Origin: Lepidonotus clava
Lineage: Eukaryota; Annelida; Polychaeta; Phyllodocida; Polynoidae
Direction: 5' to 3'
DNA: 64,000 nt
Assembly: GCA_936440205.1 (NCBI GenBank)
Contig: OW387146.1
Coordinates: 23,808,458 to 23,872,457, forward strand
In this document: piece after piece, positions 42,499-57,400 of the stretch
Numbering within the stretch: the first letter of the stretch is position 1
Layout: each line of letters opens with the position of its first letter
Notes under the pieces: generated by a model
The model's database searches: none
Told to the model about the DNA's origin: nothing
The model's input: only the letters and a program-made list of their open reading frames with translations
Position numbers and translations under genes: made by a program

Positions 42499-45400
42499 TC
42501 ACTTGGGGTTAAGCTGGAGGGCATTCATCATAAACTTTGTAGCTTGCACTGGGTCGTCTATTTGGCGTATACTTTGTCTTCGCAGCAGCCACTCCGGCTC
42601 TATACGGGGAAGTCGCTTCTGCGGCGTGGCCATAAATGAAGCGGATAAACTCTTGGAAGCTGCCATTTTGGATTTGACCAGGTTTCGCTTCTCTTCCATC
42701 TTGAATTTTCGCATTGTTAGAGCATATACGCTTCTCAGTTTGTCGGCCACCTGCGGCATAGCAAGGACCTCCTGTTGGGAAAAAGAGAAAATTGCGATTA
42801 ATTCATTTTCTGTTTTTATATACAACACAGCTCTCATGATACCAGAAGTCAGCCGATTTCAGTTTATAGTGTTTTCAGTCAAATTTTTTCCCCTTCCAAA
42901 ATTGCGCACGTTTTACTCTTAGGATTTTGTTCTCCTAAATTACGTACTTTTTCATTCTTTGGTGAATGAACTTTTACCGTATAACTAGAAAAAAAAGTTG
43001 GTACAATCTCACAATAATGCACTCCATTGCACATCACAATACGCACAAACAGCAATGATTTCTTTCCTAATGAAATAGTTTAACGGCATTGATAAGACAT
43101 TGACTACGACTATCTTTCAAGGTTCTCAGCACACAATATACTTACACAGAGATATAAGTCATTGACATCGAAAAAAATTGGAAATAGCATAAAGAAAGTG
43201 TAAAAGTATTAGAAAATGTTGTAAATTATGTTCTAAATATACAATTTTTAAATCTATCTTTGAGATCATTGGAGAATAAAGACTGAAATCTGACGAAAAT
43301 CAGAACATTTACATCCTCATTACACTTAAAAAAAAACCAGAATATATATAGAACTTGTAAATATTTGAAATGAAAAAAAAAAAAAAATTCTGGCCCCCAA
43401 AGGTCATTAAAGAATTTTACAAAATATTTGAAATGAAGACAAGAATTGGAGTGCTGCTTACCTTTGCGCGGTGCGGCTGGTGACAGAGCAGGCCGAGTAA
43501 GGTACACGTCTTGGTGAAGATGCACCCCTTGTCGCGGTATATGGTGAGTAACTTGATAAGGGTCGATATCGAGTCTTCGGCCTCATACACGCACGATGAC
43601 GTCTTCTCATACTGCAAAGAATGACAAAAGTACTCATTAAATACACGTGTTTTAGAGGATATAGCGAATACAAATAAGGTTATAGAATATATCCGTTACC
43701 ATAATGTATTTTGCATTTACTGATTGTATGAGGTGTACAAACCTAATGATTGCCAACAAAAATCACAGATTGCGAACAAGAATCACATTAGAATATAAAA
43801 AAAATCACAAAAGAATAATCACAGAAACTGTTATGAAATACCATACAAATCCACAAAGTGAAATTTGCTTATCATTCTTTGAAAAATAAACTTTCTGAGT
43901 GAACAGATATATCCGATAGATTGACATTTTACTAGTAACCTAGAAACTGAGTAAATGGCTCCCAATAAAGTAATTGAGTCCCTACCTTGGTGAGGTTGAG
44001 GAGGACCTTGATGGAGTACTTGATGATCTCCATGTGGGGCTCGGAGCGGTTACAGCTGCGGATCAGGGCGAAGATGACCCCGGCTGCGTTACTCTCCGCC
44101 ATCCGCTCGCAACAGGTCGGGGACCAGCGGGTTGCTTTATCTGTCAATGTAAGAAGAGTGTTATCTCCCGATGCAACTTGACATATTCTTTGTTCTTTAA
44201 GATAATGGTGATGTTTTGAATGATTTGCTTTAAGGACAAAGGCAGAGGATTTTTACTCCATACTATTTTTGTTTCCTAAAGGTTACTTTTTTTAAAACAG
44301 AAATCGTCGCATCCATTGGACTTGGGTTATGTCTCATTCGTGCAATGTAAAATAGTCTTAAATATGAAAAAAATTGAATTGAAATATAGTTCGGACAATG
44401 ACTTTCAGCTAATGAGTACATTGTGTGCAATGCACATCAAAACCAAAGACTCTTGGCCCTCAAACCTTGTCTGATTTGTTTATACTTTGTTGCATCAAAT
44501 TACTTCATGGCTTTATAATTCTTAACTCACCAAGTTTCATGAGTGCGTCCAGTATCGTACTCAGTTGTTGACACCTCAGCAGGTAGTCGAGGGCTGACGT
44601 GGTCAGGTTACCGAGCTTCTTCTCCTCCGTGGCGTTAGCGTTGGCCGCCTCCACTCTACGCCGCGCCGCCTTCACCTTCACACTCTTAACAGCCCGCCGC
44701 ACTGCATAGCCACGCCAGATAGCCTGTGGAAGATATTATATATATATCTTACATATTGTAAATTCAACATAATACTGGTTATCATTGTTGACGAGTTAAT
44801 TGTTTTAATGTATGAATACTATCTAGAGAATAGATAGGGGGGGAGGCACCTAGATGAAAAACAAGAGAAAATATTTTTTTCAGAGGACTGAAAAATCTTG
44901 CTTTGGTGGCAAAAAATCTATTTTGATTAATAAACTCTTGATGCCCACTGTGATAAAGTCGGAAAATAAAAAGAGTTGTTGTGTTCAGGTAAATGGGATT
45001 TTTTCCCCCTTGATATTCGGGATTTTCTGGAAAAAAAGGTTATATTTGTGGCCACGTAAAGTCAGCGTTTTGGGTAAAATGTCAGTGGAAAGGGGGGTAT
45101 TTTCCATTTAGAAGAACGTCACCGACCACCACAGGCGCCGTAATCAAGCTGGGCTGCCGCTCTGTTTACCTATATACACACTAAAGGTGGGAAGGTGGCC
45201 ATGTTAGCAGTAGACCCGTGATGTAAACACAACTTACTATGTGCCAGAAAATGCTCTTAAATGTAATATTCTTAAGAACCAACCTATCCGAGATTTCACC
45301 AACACATTTGTTAACAAACTCATGAATGAAAGTACTTCATATTTCTTGGTTTAATATGGAAATTCCAAGGAAAATATCTCAGGAGGATCAGTGTGGACGT

Positions 45401-48400
45401 TCGCAGGGCCTGTTACCGGCAGGTATGACTCTGTGAAGCCCTTCTCAGGGCACCAGCAGTTCATTCAACCCTGACCAGGCCAATCAACTCACCCCCAAGT
45501 CCATCTCCATTACGTTGCCTGTGCCGACCACCTACACCCCCCCCCCCCCCACCCCAGCCACCACCGCCCACCTGCCTCCCCTGTTTCAGGGCTTCTCAAA
45601 CTGGTCCCCATGGTCAGAGAGGAGCAGGACAGCCGCGGTGGTGGTGGCGGGCAGACGGTAGAGGCGGCAGTGGAGGGAGGGGAGTGTCCGAGGGAGGGGG
45701 GGGACTAACCGGTTGCGCACACACCAGTGGACTGTCCGTGCCGGTGGTGTGGCTACAGGGGTGATTGACAGGCCAGGGGGGACCAATGAGATCACCCCTC
45801 CACTCCCTGCCCAGTTCACACAGGGGGAGGGTCCAATTAGTACCAATTTCACGCCTCTTGACTCTACACAATGGAAAAACATCCGACAGTAAGGCTTTGG
45901 GGGCGGACTTTACCAATAACCACTAGATGGCGCCCCCAAAGCAAAAATCGTGAATAGGCCTTTTGATACAAGAGAATTCTTCCATAAGAATATCCCTAAA
46001 AGCGCATTCTAAACTATACAATTCTAGCGATGAATTTCATAAGATATTACCAGTAAAATATTCTACAGAGGGAAACCTTTCTCGAAGCCCTCTTGCTTTA
46101 TTTCATTAATATGCCGTTCCTTACTATCTGCCGTAAATTTATTAAAGGTTCCCCGATTCCATCTCCTCTCCCATATTTTGCGTTTGCAAATTACTTTGAC
46201 GTTAATCTTATGATGTTGATACTCCCCAGTAAAACCATCTCATGACTAGTCAGTAAAAGAGAATCAGATAACCGTACCTGGACTCTGGTAACGCCACGCC
46301 TAATCCGCACCACCCTTCTCCGTGCTAACCAGGCTCGTACCAGCGACTGTGCCTTGACAACTGAGGCCTGTCGTCTGGTCAGGTAGGCCCGAGCGGCCCG
46401 CTGTACCACGACAATCTTCTGACGCAGACGGATGAACCTGATACGGGCAAGCCGAGAACGCACCCAGCGCTACACCAAAAGGAAAAGAGAATTTGTAATG
46501 TTATTCACAATGGAAAATGAGTCTGGGAAGGACCTCCCGAATCTACTCTATTCTGCAGGGCAAGATTTTAAGATGCATCTTTTATCTAGAAACCTCTGAA
46601 ATTCTAGGAATTTTGTTTAGGATATAACATTCTAAGAACTATTTCAAAATGACTACGTTCTGATGGCCAGTAAAGATAGTTGATTAGAAACTGTGCTGTC
46701 CCATCCCAACCCCAAAATTCTAAATGGCCATACTAAACGTACTGTATATGAAAGAATAGCGAGCCCAATTCTTTACTATTCAATCCTATTTGAACCAGGG
46801 ACGTAAGTCAGGGTTAATGAAAAATTCTGAAACCCCAGAGAGAAAATTTAGAATAATCTTAAAATGCCATAAAATGTCATGCAAAGAATTCAGTTTGAAA
46901 ATTATTATTTGAGGTGATGATGTGAAAAATTCTGAAATCAGATTAAAATCTGAAAACTTACATCCCTGAATTTTTCTAAATTACGACTTCTGTAGCAGCC
47001 TACCTGAATCACTATCACTGACTTGACCTGCTTCTCCGCTGCCTTCAGCGCTCGGTATTTCCTGAAGGTCCTCTGAATGCGGACGGCTGACACGTAACGC
47101 CGCGTGATGGCAGTTACCCGCTGTAGGCACACACGGCGTCGCTCTATCCTCTCCTGTTATGGAAGATTATTTCATAAGGTTTGTTAGTTAGGGAAGAATA
47201 TCACTATACTGTTAGGTACTATGAAATCTATTATGTATTATACGTGAAGAATAATATTGTATGCGCGAACTATTTGTTATATCTGGAAACTTAGTAATTT
47301 TCATTATCTTTTTTTATTTCAAAGCATAATTGTTAGGATTGAATTTGACAAAAAATTAGATTATATACATTATTTTGGTGTTTGAATTTTGAAAACTGGT
47401 CCTTAAATTACGGAATGATTAATACTAATTTTTCTATACAAGAACGAATATTATCAAAATTTGTTGCTGGTGTTCAAATTGCTCATTTAAAATGCAATGT
47501 TGTACGTCCATAGCCCTATCACTGAATTTAGGTGAAAGACTAAATGGTAAGATTCTAACAGTCAAGGAATAAATAAGGTTGTTCTTACGCGATGAATCTT
47601 CCTTGTACGGTAACTGTGGTAGAATCGTTGTATGACTGATGCAGCATGTTGTTGGTATCTGCGTTCACTACGAAGCTGGAGGTAAGTTCTACGACAACGG
47701 TACCCGCGGTAAGCAGCCTGCAGAGTGGTAGCTGCCGACTGTCTTCTGGCAATTTCTCGCTGTACTCTCCATCGACGCACACAGGACTGGATGAGGATCA
47801 CACTCTTCCTCGTCTCGGTGTAGATTTGCTTCTGCTGACGAGCCATATGGAAAGCCCTGTAGTACCGCTGTATCGTCACTACCGATGTAATTTTCCGTAT
47901 GTAGGTCTTTCGGGTGGAGTAGGTGCGGAACACTGTCTGGATCTTTGATGCTGCTGTGTGCTGTCTTTGTATTTTACGGCGGATAAGGTATCCACGGATG
48001 TAGCTCTGAATCTTAATGGCTGATTTGCGCTGAGTATGGTACACAAGAACAGTTCGTTGTGTTTCAAGTTTACGCCTCCACAACCGTTGGATGAAGATCA
48101 CACTTGATTTGAGACCCAAGAAGTGTGTACGTACAATCCATGTTCTGACCTTTGCTTGGATTGTTGTCGCTGCTTCGCATCGTTGTCTCACCTTTTTAAG
48201 GAGAAGGTGCTCACGGAAGGCTGCCTGGATTACACAAGCAGCAGTTCTTTGTTTCACATAGGTCACACGCACTTTCTTCATTGACAAATAAGCACGGTAA
48301 CGGCTTTGAATGACCACGGAGGCTTGCTTTAAATGGAGGAAGCGCCTTCGGACAACAAATGCCTTGAATGAGGATTGAATGGTGGTGGCCGCCCCAGTCT

Positions 48401-51400
48401 TCCGTCTCAGTTCCTTCCGGACAAGGTATCCCTTGACTGCAGATTGTATGGTAATAGCAGCACTCTTCTGAACCAAGAACCTCTTTTGCACTTTCTTTTG
48501 CAGCAAATGATTCCGATAATGAGCTTGAAGAACAACAGCTGCAGCTCTCATCCTCAGCAATCTTTTGGTGCCAATGAAGGCACGGAACTGAGACTGGATC
48601 TGGGTTGCAGCTCGATGTTGCTTGGCTAATTCCTTTCGTGCAAGGTACCCTCGAACGATGCTCTGAATCTTGACAGCTGACCTGCGTGTTGTCTGGTATT
48701 CGTGCTGTATGCGGCGTGTTGCAACCTTTCGACGCCACGCTCTTTGCACATGGATTACTGTAGACTTCAGGCGGAGGAAGTGTCTTTTTGCTTTCCAAGC
48801 CCTTACTACTGTCTGGATTGTTGTTGCAGCTGTATGTTTTTGTGTGATTCTTTTGCGTGCAAGGTACCCTCTGACAGCACTCTGTACAGTAATAGCTGCA
48901 GCTTTTTGGTGAAGGAACTTCTGCTGCTCACATCTCTGCAGAACGCGACTGCGGTAGCAAGCCTGCAAAACAACAGCTGCTTTTCTCAACCGCGTGAAAC
49001 GTCTTTGTGCCACATGAGCACGATATGTTGACTGTATCAGCGTAGCTGCATTGCGGCATTTTGCCATGTGTCTGCGCGCCACGTATCCTTTGAATGCTGA
49101 TTGGATGGTCATTGCTGCCCCTTTGCAAATTAGAAACTTCCTTCGCTCTATCCGCTTGCATTGATGTGCCCGGAAGAATGACTGGATGGTTGAGGCAGCG
49201 GTTTTTATTTTCAAAAACCTGCGTCTTGCAACAACACACCGGTATGTAGATTGAATGCAGACAGCGGCCTTTTGTTGCCTTGTGTAAGTTTTCCTTGCAA
49301 GGTACCCTCTGACAGCACTCTGTACAGTAATAGCTGCAGCTTTTTGGTGAAGGAACTTCTGCTGCTCACATCTCTGCAGAACGCGACTGCGGTAGCAAGC
49401 CTGCAAAACAACAGCTGCTTCTCTCATCTGTGTGAAGCGTCTTCGTGCCACATGGGCACGGAAAGTTGACTGTATCAACGTAGCTGCATTGCGGCATTTT
49501 GCCATGTGTCTGCGAGCCACATATCCTTTGAATGCTGATTGGATGGTCATTGCTGCCCCTTTGCAAATAAGGAACTTCCTTCGCTCTATCTGCTTGCATT
49601 TATGCGCCCGGAAGAATGACTGGATGGTTGAGGCAGCAGTTTTCGTTTTCAAAAACCTGCGTCTTGCAACAACACACCGGTATGCAGATTGAATGCAGAC
49701 AGCTGCCTTTTGCTGCCTTGCATAAGTTTTCCTTGCAATGTAGCCTCTAACAGCAGTCTGAATTGTTACAGCAGATCGTTTTTTCAGGAGGAATTGATAC
49801 CTTGCATATCTTATCTGAAGTCGTGCCCGGTAGTAGTGTTGAATCACCACAACAGCAGCCCTCAATCGTAGATGTTGCCGCCTCTCTTGATGTCCCCTGA
49901 ATGCAGCCTGGATTTTTGTCGCTGCCGCATGTTTGATTTTCAGTTCCTTGAGTTGTTTCCTTTGGACTGCTCCTCTATAGTAAGACTGGATTTGGATTGT
50001 AGCTTGCCGCAGGTGCTTGTACGATCGCCTGCGCAGCCACCCTCTGACATGTTTCTGAATAGCAAGAGATGCTCCTCGTTCGATGTGATATTTGTAGCGT
50101 TGACGCTTACCATGAATCCAAGCCCTTACGTGTTGTTGGATAGTGACTGCTGCTTTACGTTGTTGCAAGTACCTCTTCCTCACAAGGTATCCTCTGACAT
50201 GTGCCTGTACGGTAATGGCGTTACGCCGCAAGTTGTTTATGACCTTTACCCAGCGACGGACCAGCCAGCCACGAAGGGCGGCTTGTAGTGTTATGACAGC
50301 ACCCTGAATGATGTAATACTCTCTGCGGTCGCGCTCTCCAAGCTTGTGTGCTCTGTACCACCGCTGAATGTAAACAGTTGCTTTCCTCTTTCGCTCGTAC
50401 TCGCGCTGCAGAATGTATCTTCTTGCATGAGTCTGCAGTACTATAACAGCTTGCCTCTGCTTCAAATAATCTCTCCTTTCACAGAAACCTCTCCATGCTG
50501 CTTGTAGGGTCACTGCAGCCTTTCGTTTTGCAATGTAGGCATTTCTTTCATCCCTTCCCTTTAGCATTGCTCTGCAGTGAAGCTGTATAACCACAGCTGC
50601 CTCCTTGATCTTCAGGTATGCAGTCCTTTGTTTGTGGCCTCTCCATACTGCCTGGATCCTAGTTGATGCCTGCTTCTGGTTGAGGAACTTCTGTCGCTGT
50701 TGGTGACCCCGTATGGCAGCTTGTATTACAACAGTAGCGGTTTTGATCGCAATGTACCTTTGTCGTTCCCTCTTGGCTGCCAACCAAGCGCGTACATGTG
50801 ATTGGATACACACAACTGACAGCTTGACCTGGCAATAATTGTTTCGCTGTTGCCTGCTACGGTACCATCTTTGAAGTGTGATAACTGCTTGTCTGGTCTT
50901 ATTGTACTTTCTTCTTGCAAGGCAACACCTCCAATTAGCTTGGATTGTTGTTGCTGCTAGCTCCTCCTTTTGGGCTATCCTTGCTCGCCTAGCTCTGAAG
51001 GCATGTTGGAGAACGATGGTAGCCTTTTTCAGGGCTACATACTCTGCCTTTTGGCATTTTGCTGCCCTATAAGCTCTGAAATGTTCTTGTAGAATAGTAG
51101 CTGCTTGACGTTGGGCAAGGTATGCTCTTTGCTTTGATACCATGCGCCACAAAGATTGGATCTTTACAGCTGCTGAACTTTGTCGCTGAAGATCACGTCG
51201 CACGCTCCAACCACGGACATGAGCCTGAATGCATTTGGCAGCAGCCTGTAACTGACAATATTTGTTCCTTTGTTGTTTGGCACGGAAACATCTTTGTATG
51301 ACAAGGACAGCTGATCGCTTTTCGCTGAAGCATTTCGTGGCAACGTGAGACCTCCAATATGATTGGATGACCACTGCAGCATGGTTCTGCTTTTGGGCAA

Positions 51401-54400
51401 TCCTGGTTTGCCTTGCCCTAAATGATCTCTGAAGAGTTATGGCTGCTGCTCTCAGAGATAGGTACCTCTCCTGTTCTTGCCTTGCCTTGTTGCATGCACG
51501 GAACTGTTGCTGAAGTCTGATGACAGCCTGAAGTTGAGTGATGTACATATGACGAGCAACTGCCATCCTCCACCAAGATTGAATTACAATGGCCGCAGAT
51601 GTTTGGTGCTTCAGAGTTTGCCGTACGCTCCAGGACCTGCAATGAGCCTGAATACAAATCGCGGCTTCCCGTAATTTGCAGTATTGCTTGCGTTGTTGGT
51701 TGGCACGGTACCATTGCTGTATTGACACAGTGGCTAGTCGTCTTTCTTGGTACTGCTTCGCAGCAAAGTAGGACCGCCAGTTCTTCTGAATGGTAGTTGC
51801 TGCAGTCTTTTGGTGCTGGTACTCAGTCTGTTGGATCTTTGCCAGTCTGTAAGCCCTGAAGTGCTCTTGTATGGTGATGGCTGCAACACGCTGAATGACG
51901 AAGAGCCTCTGAACAGTAACCATATGCCACCACGACTGGATTTTGACTGCGGCTTGAACTTGGTGCTGAAGAGCTTTTCGGACCAACCAGGCACGGACAT
52001 GTGCTTGAATGCAAACAGTCGCTCCTCGTATCTGACAATACTTTTTCCTCTGCTGGCATGCCCGGAATGCAGTTTGGATTTTGAGGACTGCAAGCACAGT
52101 TTTCTTGTAGGATTTCCTTGTAACATGGGACCTCCAATGCTTCTGAAGAGTTATTGCAGCATTTCTCATACAGAGGAAGTTCTCTTTTTCTAGCTTTGCT
52201 ATTTTATGGCTTCTGAAGGCTTGCTGGATGGTAACAGCTGCTTGTACTTGGTCCAAGTACACTTTCCTGGTAGATGTCATACGCCACCAAGACTGAAGTG
52301 TGACTGCAGCAGAAACCTGTTGTTTATGCGCCCGCTGAACCAACCAAGACCGTACGTATGACTGGATGCAAATGGCAGCCTGTTGCAACTGACAATACTT
52401 CTGCCTCTGGCGTCTTGCACGGTACCATCTTTGAATTGTAACTATGGATGATCTTGTTTCACCATACTTCTTTGACGCCATATAAGTCTTCCAGTGTTTC
52501 TGAATGATTGTTGCAGCCTCGTGTTGTGCATGGACTTTTCTGATTTTTCTTGCAGTGAAAGCTCTCTGAATTATAATGGCTGCTGCCTTCAGTTCCAGGA
52601 ATTGGGCGCGCAGTCGTCTACCCTCTACACAAGCACGGAACTTCTGTTGTATCAGGACAACAGCTTCTTTCTGGACCATGTACTGCTGCTGTGATCTCTT
52701 CATTTTCCACCAAGACTGGATTTTTACCGCAGCAGAAATCTTTTGCTTTATTGTCTTCTTAACTAACCAGGTTCGTATGCAAGACTGAATGAGTACCGTT
52801 GCGGCTTTCAATTTGAGGTATTTCGCCTCTTCGTGCTGTCCCACTTTGTAGGCTCGGTACTGCTGCTGGATTATGATCGCTGCATACCGCATGCGATCAA
52901 ACTCCCGTTCACAGCTCTTCATTCTCCACCAGGCTTGGATCTGCAAAGCTGCAGCAGACTGCCTAGCCAGGAATCTTTGAACAAGCCAGGTCCTCACATA
53001 GGCCTGAAAACGAATGAATATTTTATTAGTCTTTTCTGTAAAAGTTTGCTAGAGAAATTCTATTTTTCAAACTTTATTATTTTCAGGCAATGCGACATTT
53101 TAAATTTAAAAAAAAAGGTCTATCTACACAGGTAAAAAATACCTGCATAAGTATCCACAGTTTTACATTCATTAGAATTGTTACAAACATTCTATTAATT
53201 TTTTTTTCTCCTTGTCTCCTTGAGATTAACATTCTATCAAATAATGCAGATGTTCACTAATAAAGAAAAGATCCAGAGTTTTGGGAGAACTTGTTAGCAG
53301 AGAATTCACTATATTCCTTTGGAAGTCTGGGTAGTTTTAATTTGTACCAATTCATAGAGCATTTTTATTTTCCAGTAGTTTTGTAGTTATTTGAAAACAT
53401 GTAAAATATGGTCTTTACCTGTATTTTGACTACTGCAGCCATCTTGCTAGCCATGTGACACTCAAACCGCAGTCTCGCTGTGCGTCTTCTTGCGAGTGTG
53501 CCTCGTAGTGCAGCCTGGATGCAGATAGCTGCAGCTTCACGTCTCACGAGTCGCTGTCTAGCAAGGAAACGACGCACCACACGTTGAATCTTGGCAGCTG
53601 CTTCACAGCGAACCTGGGAAATAAAAATAGAATGGACAACAAATTAGAGGTTTTATATTGAATAAACTGAAGAGTCAGATTTTAATTAGTTATTTTAGTC
53701 CATTAATAATATTACACATTTTTACATAATTTCTAGACCCCTCTGCCCACTTAAGCATATAATATACATACTAAATGTATTAAATTTCTTGACAGCCCCC
53801 CTCCCTTGTGCTCACAGGGAAGGCCCTTATGGTTTTTACGATGTCATTGATACATACATTTTACCAAACTGAAATGCCAAAATGGTTCCAATCACCAGAA
53901 AATGGAAACACTTCCTTGAATTAAGTACGGAAAAACATCAAGGTTTTTTTTTCAGTTTGTATCATCACTTTTCAATTGAACTATACTACCATTAAAAGTA
54001 AGTCTGTATTTTTTCATACCTGAAGAATGTTCTCTTGTTTTTTGAGGCGGTATCGCCTCCAAGCCACTTGTATAATGCGCGCAGCTCGAGTTTCATGGCG
54101 GATGTCCAGCAGCCGGGCACACAGATAAGTCACATACGTGATGACAACTTTCTCATCCGGGATGGTGTTGGACATATCCGATGACCGGATCATGACGGGA
54201 ATGTTTCCCAACTCATTGACTCGCTCGTACAGCACACGGAAGTTGTCACGCTCATTTGCGAGCAGCTGGTCCCAGAGTGCAGGCTTGCCTGTGCCTGAGG
54301 AAAAAGAAAGCAATACATTTATAAGAACCTTGTCAACCTTGCCAACTCTAACGTATTTTTCTAAAAAAAAAAAGTGTCTGTACTGTTTTGAATTGTTCTG

Positions 54401-57400
54401 CCACCGGGCTTATTTTCTAAGATCACTCTAGAGAGGAGTAAACAGTCAGTTGAGCTGTGATGGTAAACAGGGATCAATCTCAACTATTTCCTGCACTAGT
54501 CCACTTGGCTAGTAGTAGTTGACTACCACTATCCTGACCAACGTTGCACCCGTACCCAATCCTCACAAATGAAAATTTCAAATTCCCTCAATCAACATCT
54601 ATCAGAGGCATTAATCCTACACAAAATACAAAGTAAATTTTTGAAACATTGGAATATCAACAAACGTTCTAAAAATATTTCCTTCTTGTGAAAAATATTA
54701 ACAGAGAACACAGTTCATAAAAATCACTAAAGGGAATTAATTTGTACTAGAACTTTCTATAGTATCCTCAGTTGATACATAAGATTACATTGGTCCACTG
54801 CTATGATCGAACATTGGTAAAAGCCGACTCACTGGGGCTGAAGGAAGTGGCCCAGACTCCGGTAAAGCTGTCGTCGCTCTCTGATCCGGCCGACGTATTG
54901 TGCTCTCCGGGTCCCATAGTCTGTGTTGTGTCGTTGTTGATGTCACAGAGGGGCAGAAGACCTGGGTGGTAGTGGTGGATGAGCAGGCAAAGTACGCGGC
55001 CATCGCTGAACGACACCGTGAAGTTCTCAACCTAGGAGAAAGGAGAAAAGAGAAAAAGAAGGATAATGCCTATGAAATGATTGTCACACTTTTATGGGTT
55101 TCTCCCTGATGCCCAAATACTCAAACGATATGATTCTGTAAAATTAATATCATGGGAACTTTGATTCTATTCACAAATGTATGCACGTAATATGATGTTA
55201 ATTTGAAAATTAAGAAGTTCATATAAAACGTTTCTCATAATCCGTGTATTTGCCTTAATACACAAAAGTTACATTAACAGAATCTTACAAAGCTCGAGCT
55301 TACACTGACTTATAAATGTTGATGCTCTCATGTGGTATTTCCTTTTTGAATTAAAAAAAAAAGAAGGAAAAAACGTTTATCAGCAAATCCAACGCATCCC
55401 CAAAAATGGACTTTATAAAATAAAAGTCACCATGAGTTTTGGTTTGTTTTGTAGGACTTGCTGGATTCTTTCATTACCTTGACTCCATAGTAGGCGCAGA
55501 CCGCACGACACCAGGTTAGGAGCAGACTGAGGCGTGGTGACTTGAAGTAGAGGTCGGTCTCCATCGACTCACGACGGTCCTCCGGTATGCCTACCATAGA
55601 ACATCATAGGATTACACAGAGCCTTTGTAAATTCAACCTTCCAATATCTGTCACAGTGTTGCTATCTTCTACCTATGTAATTTCGGAAATATTATCACAA
55701 TATTCTAACATGTAACATGCAACTATTTATTGGGATTTCTTTTATTCAGATTTCTTTTTTTTTTAATTTATCGTTCAAAGTAACAATCTTATATGGCATG
55801 GTTTCCCTACAGATTCAATTGTCTCTTATACTTAAAGGACGTATTTTACATTTGATTTAATTTGTTACTGACCTTTATTTCAGAAGGTATAGCAGTAAAA
55901 AGGAAAAAGTACAATTTTTTTTTTTTATCTCAAACTAAGAGTAATCTATGCCAAATGGGGAGTATGCTTCACTTTCTACCATTGTCTTATTGCCACTTGA
56001 TATTTATATTTACTTGAACATTATGAAGCGAATACCTACCAAGTGATTCTATGTCGTCGTTGAAGACGGCGTCAAGTTTCTTCTGGATGTGTAGGTTCGC
56101 CTTCAGGAAGCCGATCTCCTGTCGCAGCTGGCCCTCGTCTAACAGAAGGTCCACCTATAGAACACAATTATAATGAAATGTTATAACTTGAAGGTACGAC
56201 TTTTGATAGGAACTTGTATTGTAACAGGAAACAGTGAGTCATTGAAATGGAAAATAAAAAGAGAAAAAGGGAAAAAAAATCTCTATTAATAAAACGAACA
56301 CAGGAACTTGTCTTGCTAAAATTATCATCAACTTTGGTAGTCATTGAACTATTAATATCCTTTCCCCTCTGAATTTATTAAGGGCCAGCATTTTCATAAC
56401 TTATGCTAATCAGTCACTAACTAGCGTGTTAGGATTATTCCTTGTGACTGGTAATTTGATATGTCATACTAAGAAGTAATGTGGTTGCGAAATAACCTTG
56501 AAGAGGGAAAGTTCTACATATCTATTTAATGTGAGAGACAGAATAATTAATCATGGACATACTAATCATAACACAGAGATTTAAGTTGGGGACAGTGAAA
56601 AAATAGAAATGGCACTAAGAATATCCGAATGTATCCTAAAATGTTCTAAATATCAATTTATTTAAACTGAATTTTGGGGGTGCTGGAGAGAAAAATCGGA
56701 AATCCGACAAAAATCGGAAAACGTCCATCCCTGATGATACACAGACTAATGACTGATAAGCCTTATCAGTGAGGAAAATATGGTCAAAGGTTTAGGCCTA
56801 TTACCTGGAATTTGAAGATGATCTGCCACAGAAGGTGAAGGGTCTTCTCCCGGTGACCATCGCTGATGTCGCGGGGGTCGATCTTACCACCTGCGAACAC
56901 ATACAACATTTAGATATCTTTAAGTGAGTTATTGAAATTCAACTGTACAAATTTTAGAAAAACTCTCAATTATCTTTACAAAAATTGTTTTACATTTTCA
57001 AGATTCTGATTTGAACATGGAAAAAAAATACCATAGTGGCATTTTTCTTATAACTGAAAATTCATGAACACAAACAGCTACACGAATATTTATGATCTGA
57101 CAACTTTGTTGTAACATTGATATTTAAAAATTCTTTGATGGGGGTTGAGATGGATTTTAATGAGTCCATGTCAAGCTTCAATTGGTTTTCGACCATAAAA
57201 TAAAAACCCACATTAACTTTATAACATTGATCTTCACAGCTTCATACTGGCACAAGAACTGAGCCCTGAATAACTTACAGTGATACCACTCCCGACCGAT
57301 GAAAAAGTGGGAAACACTTTTCCTACTTTTTTTCTAGAAGCAACTAGGAGGGAAATAATGTTTAGGAATAGAAATCTAACATTGAATTTGTATTTAATTA

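Noticed and set aside
45586-45916. Pro/Arg-rich minus-strand ORFs
   Set aside because: They sit inside an ASPM intron next to a C tract and are low-complexity.
47585-52788. Many plus-strand and other-frame ORFs across the ASPM IQ exon
   Set aside because: They mirror the periodic IQ-coding sequence; the minus-strand frame alone matches the family and the splice phases.
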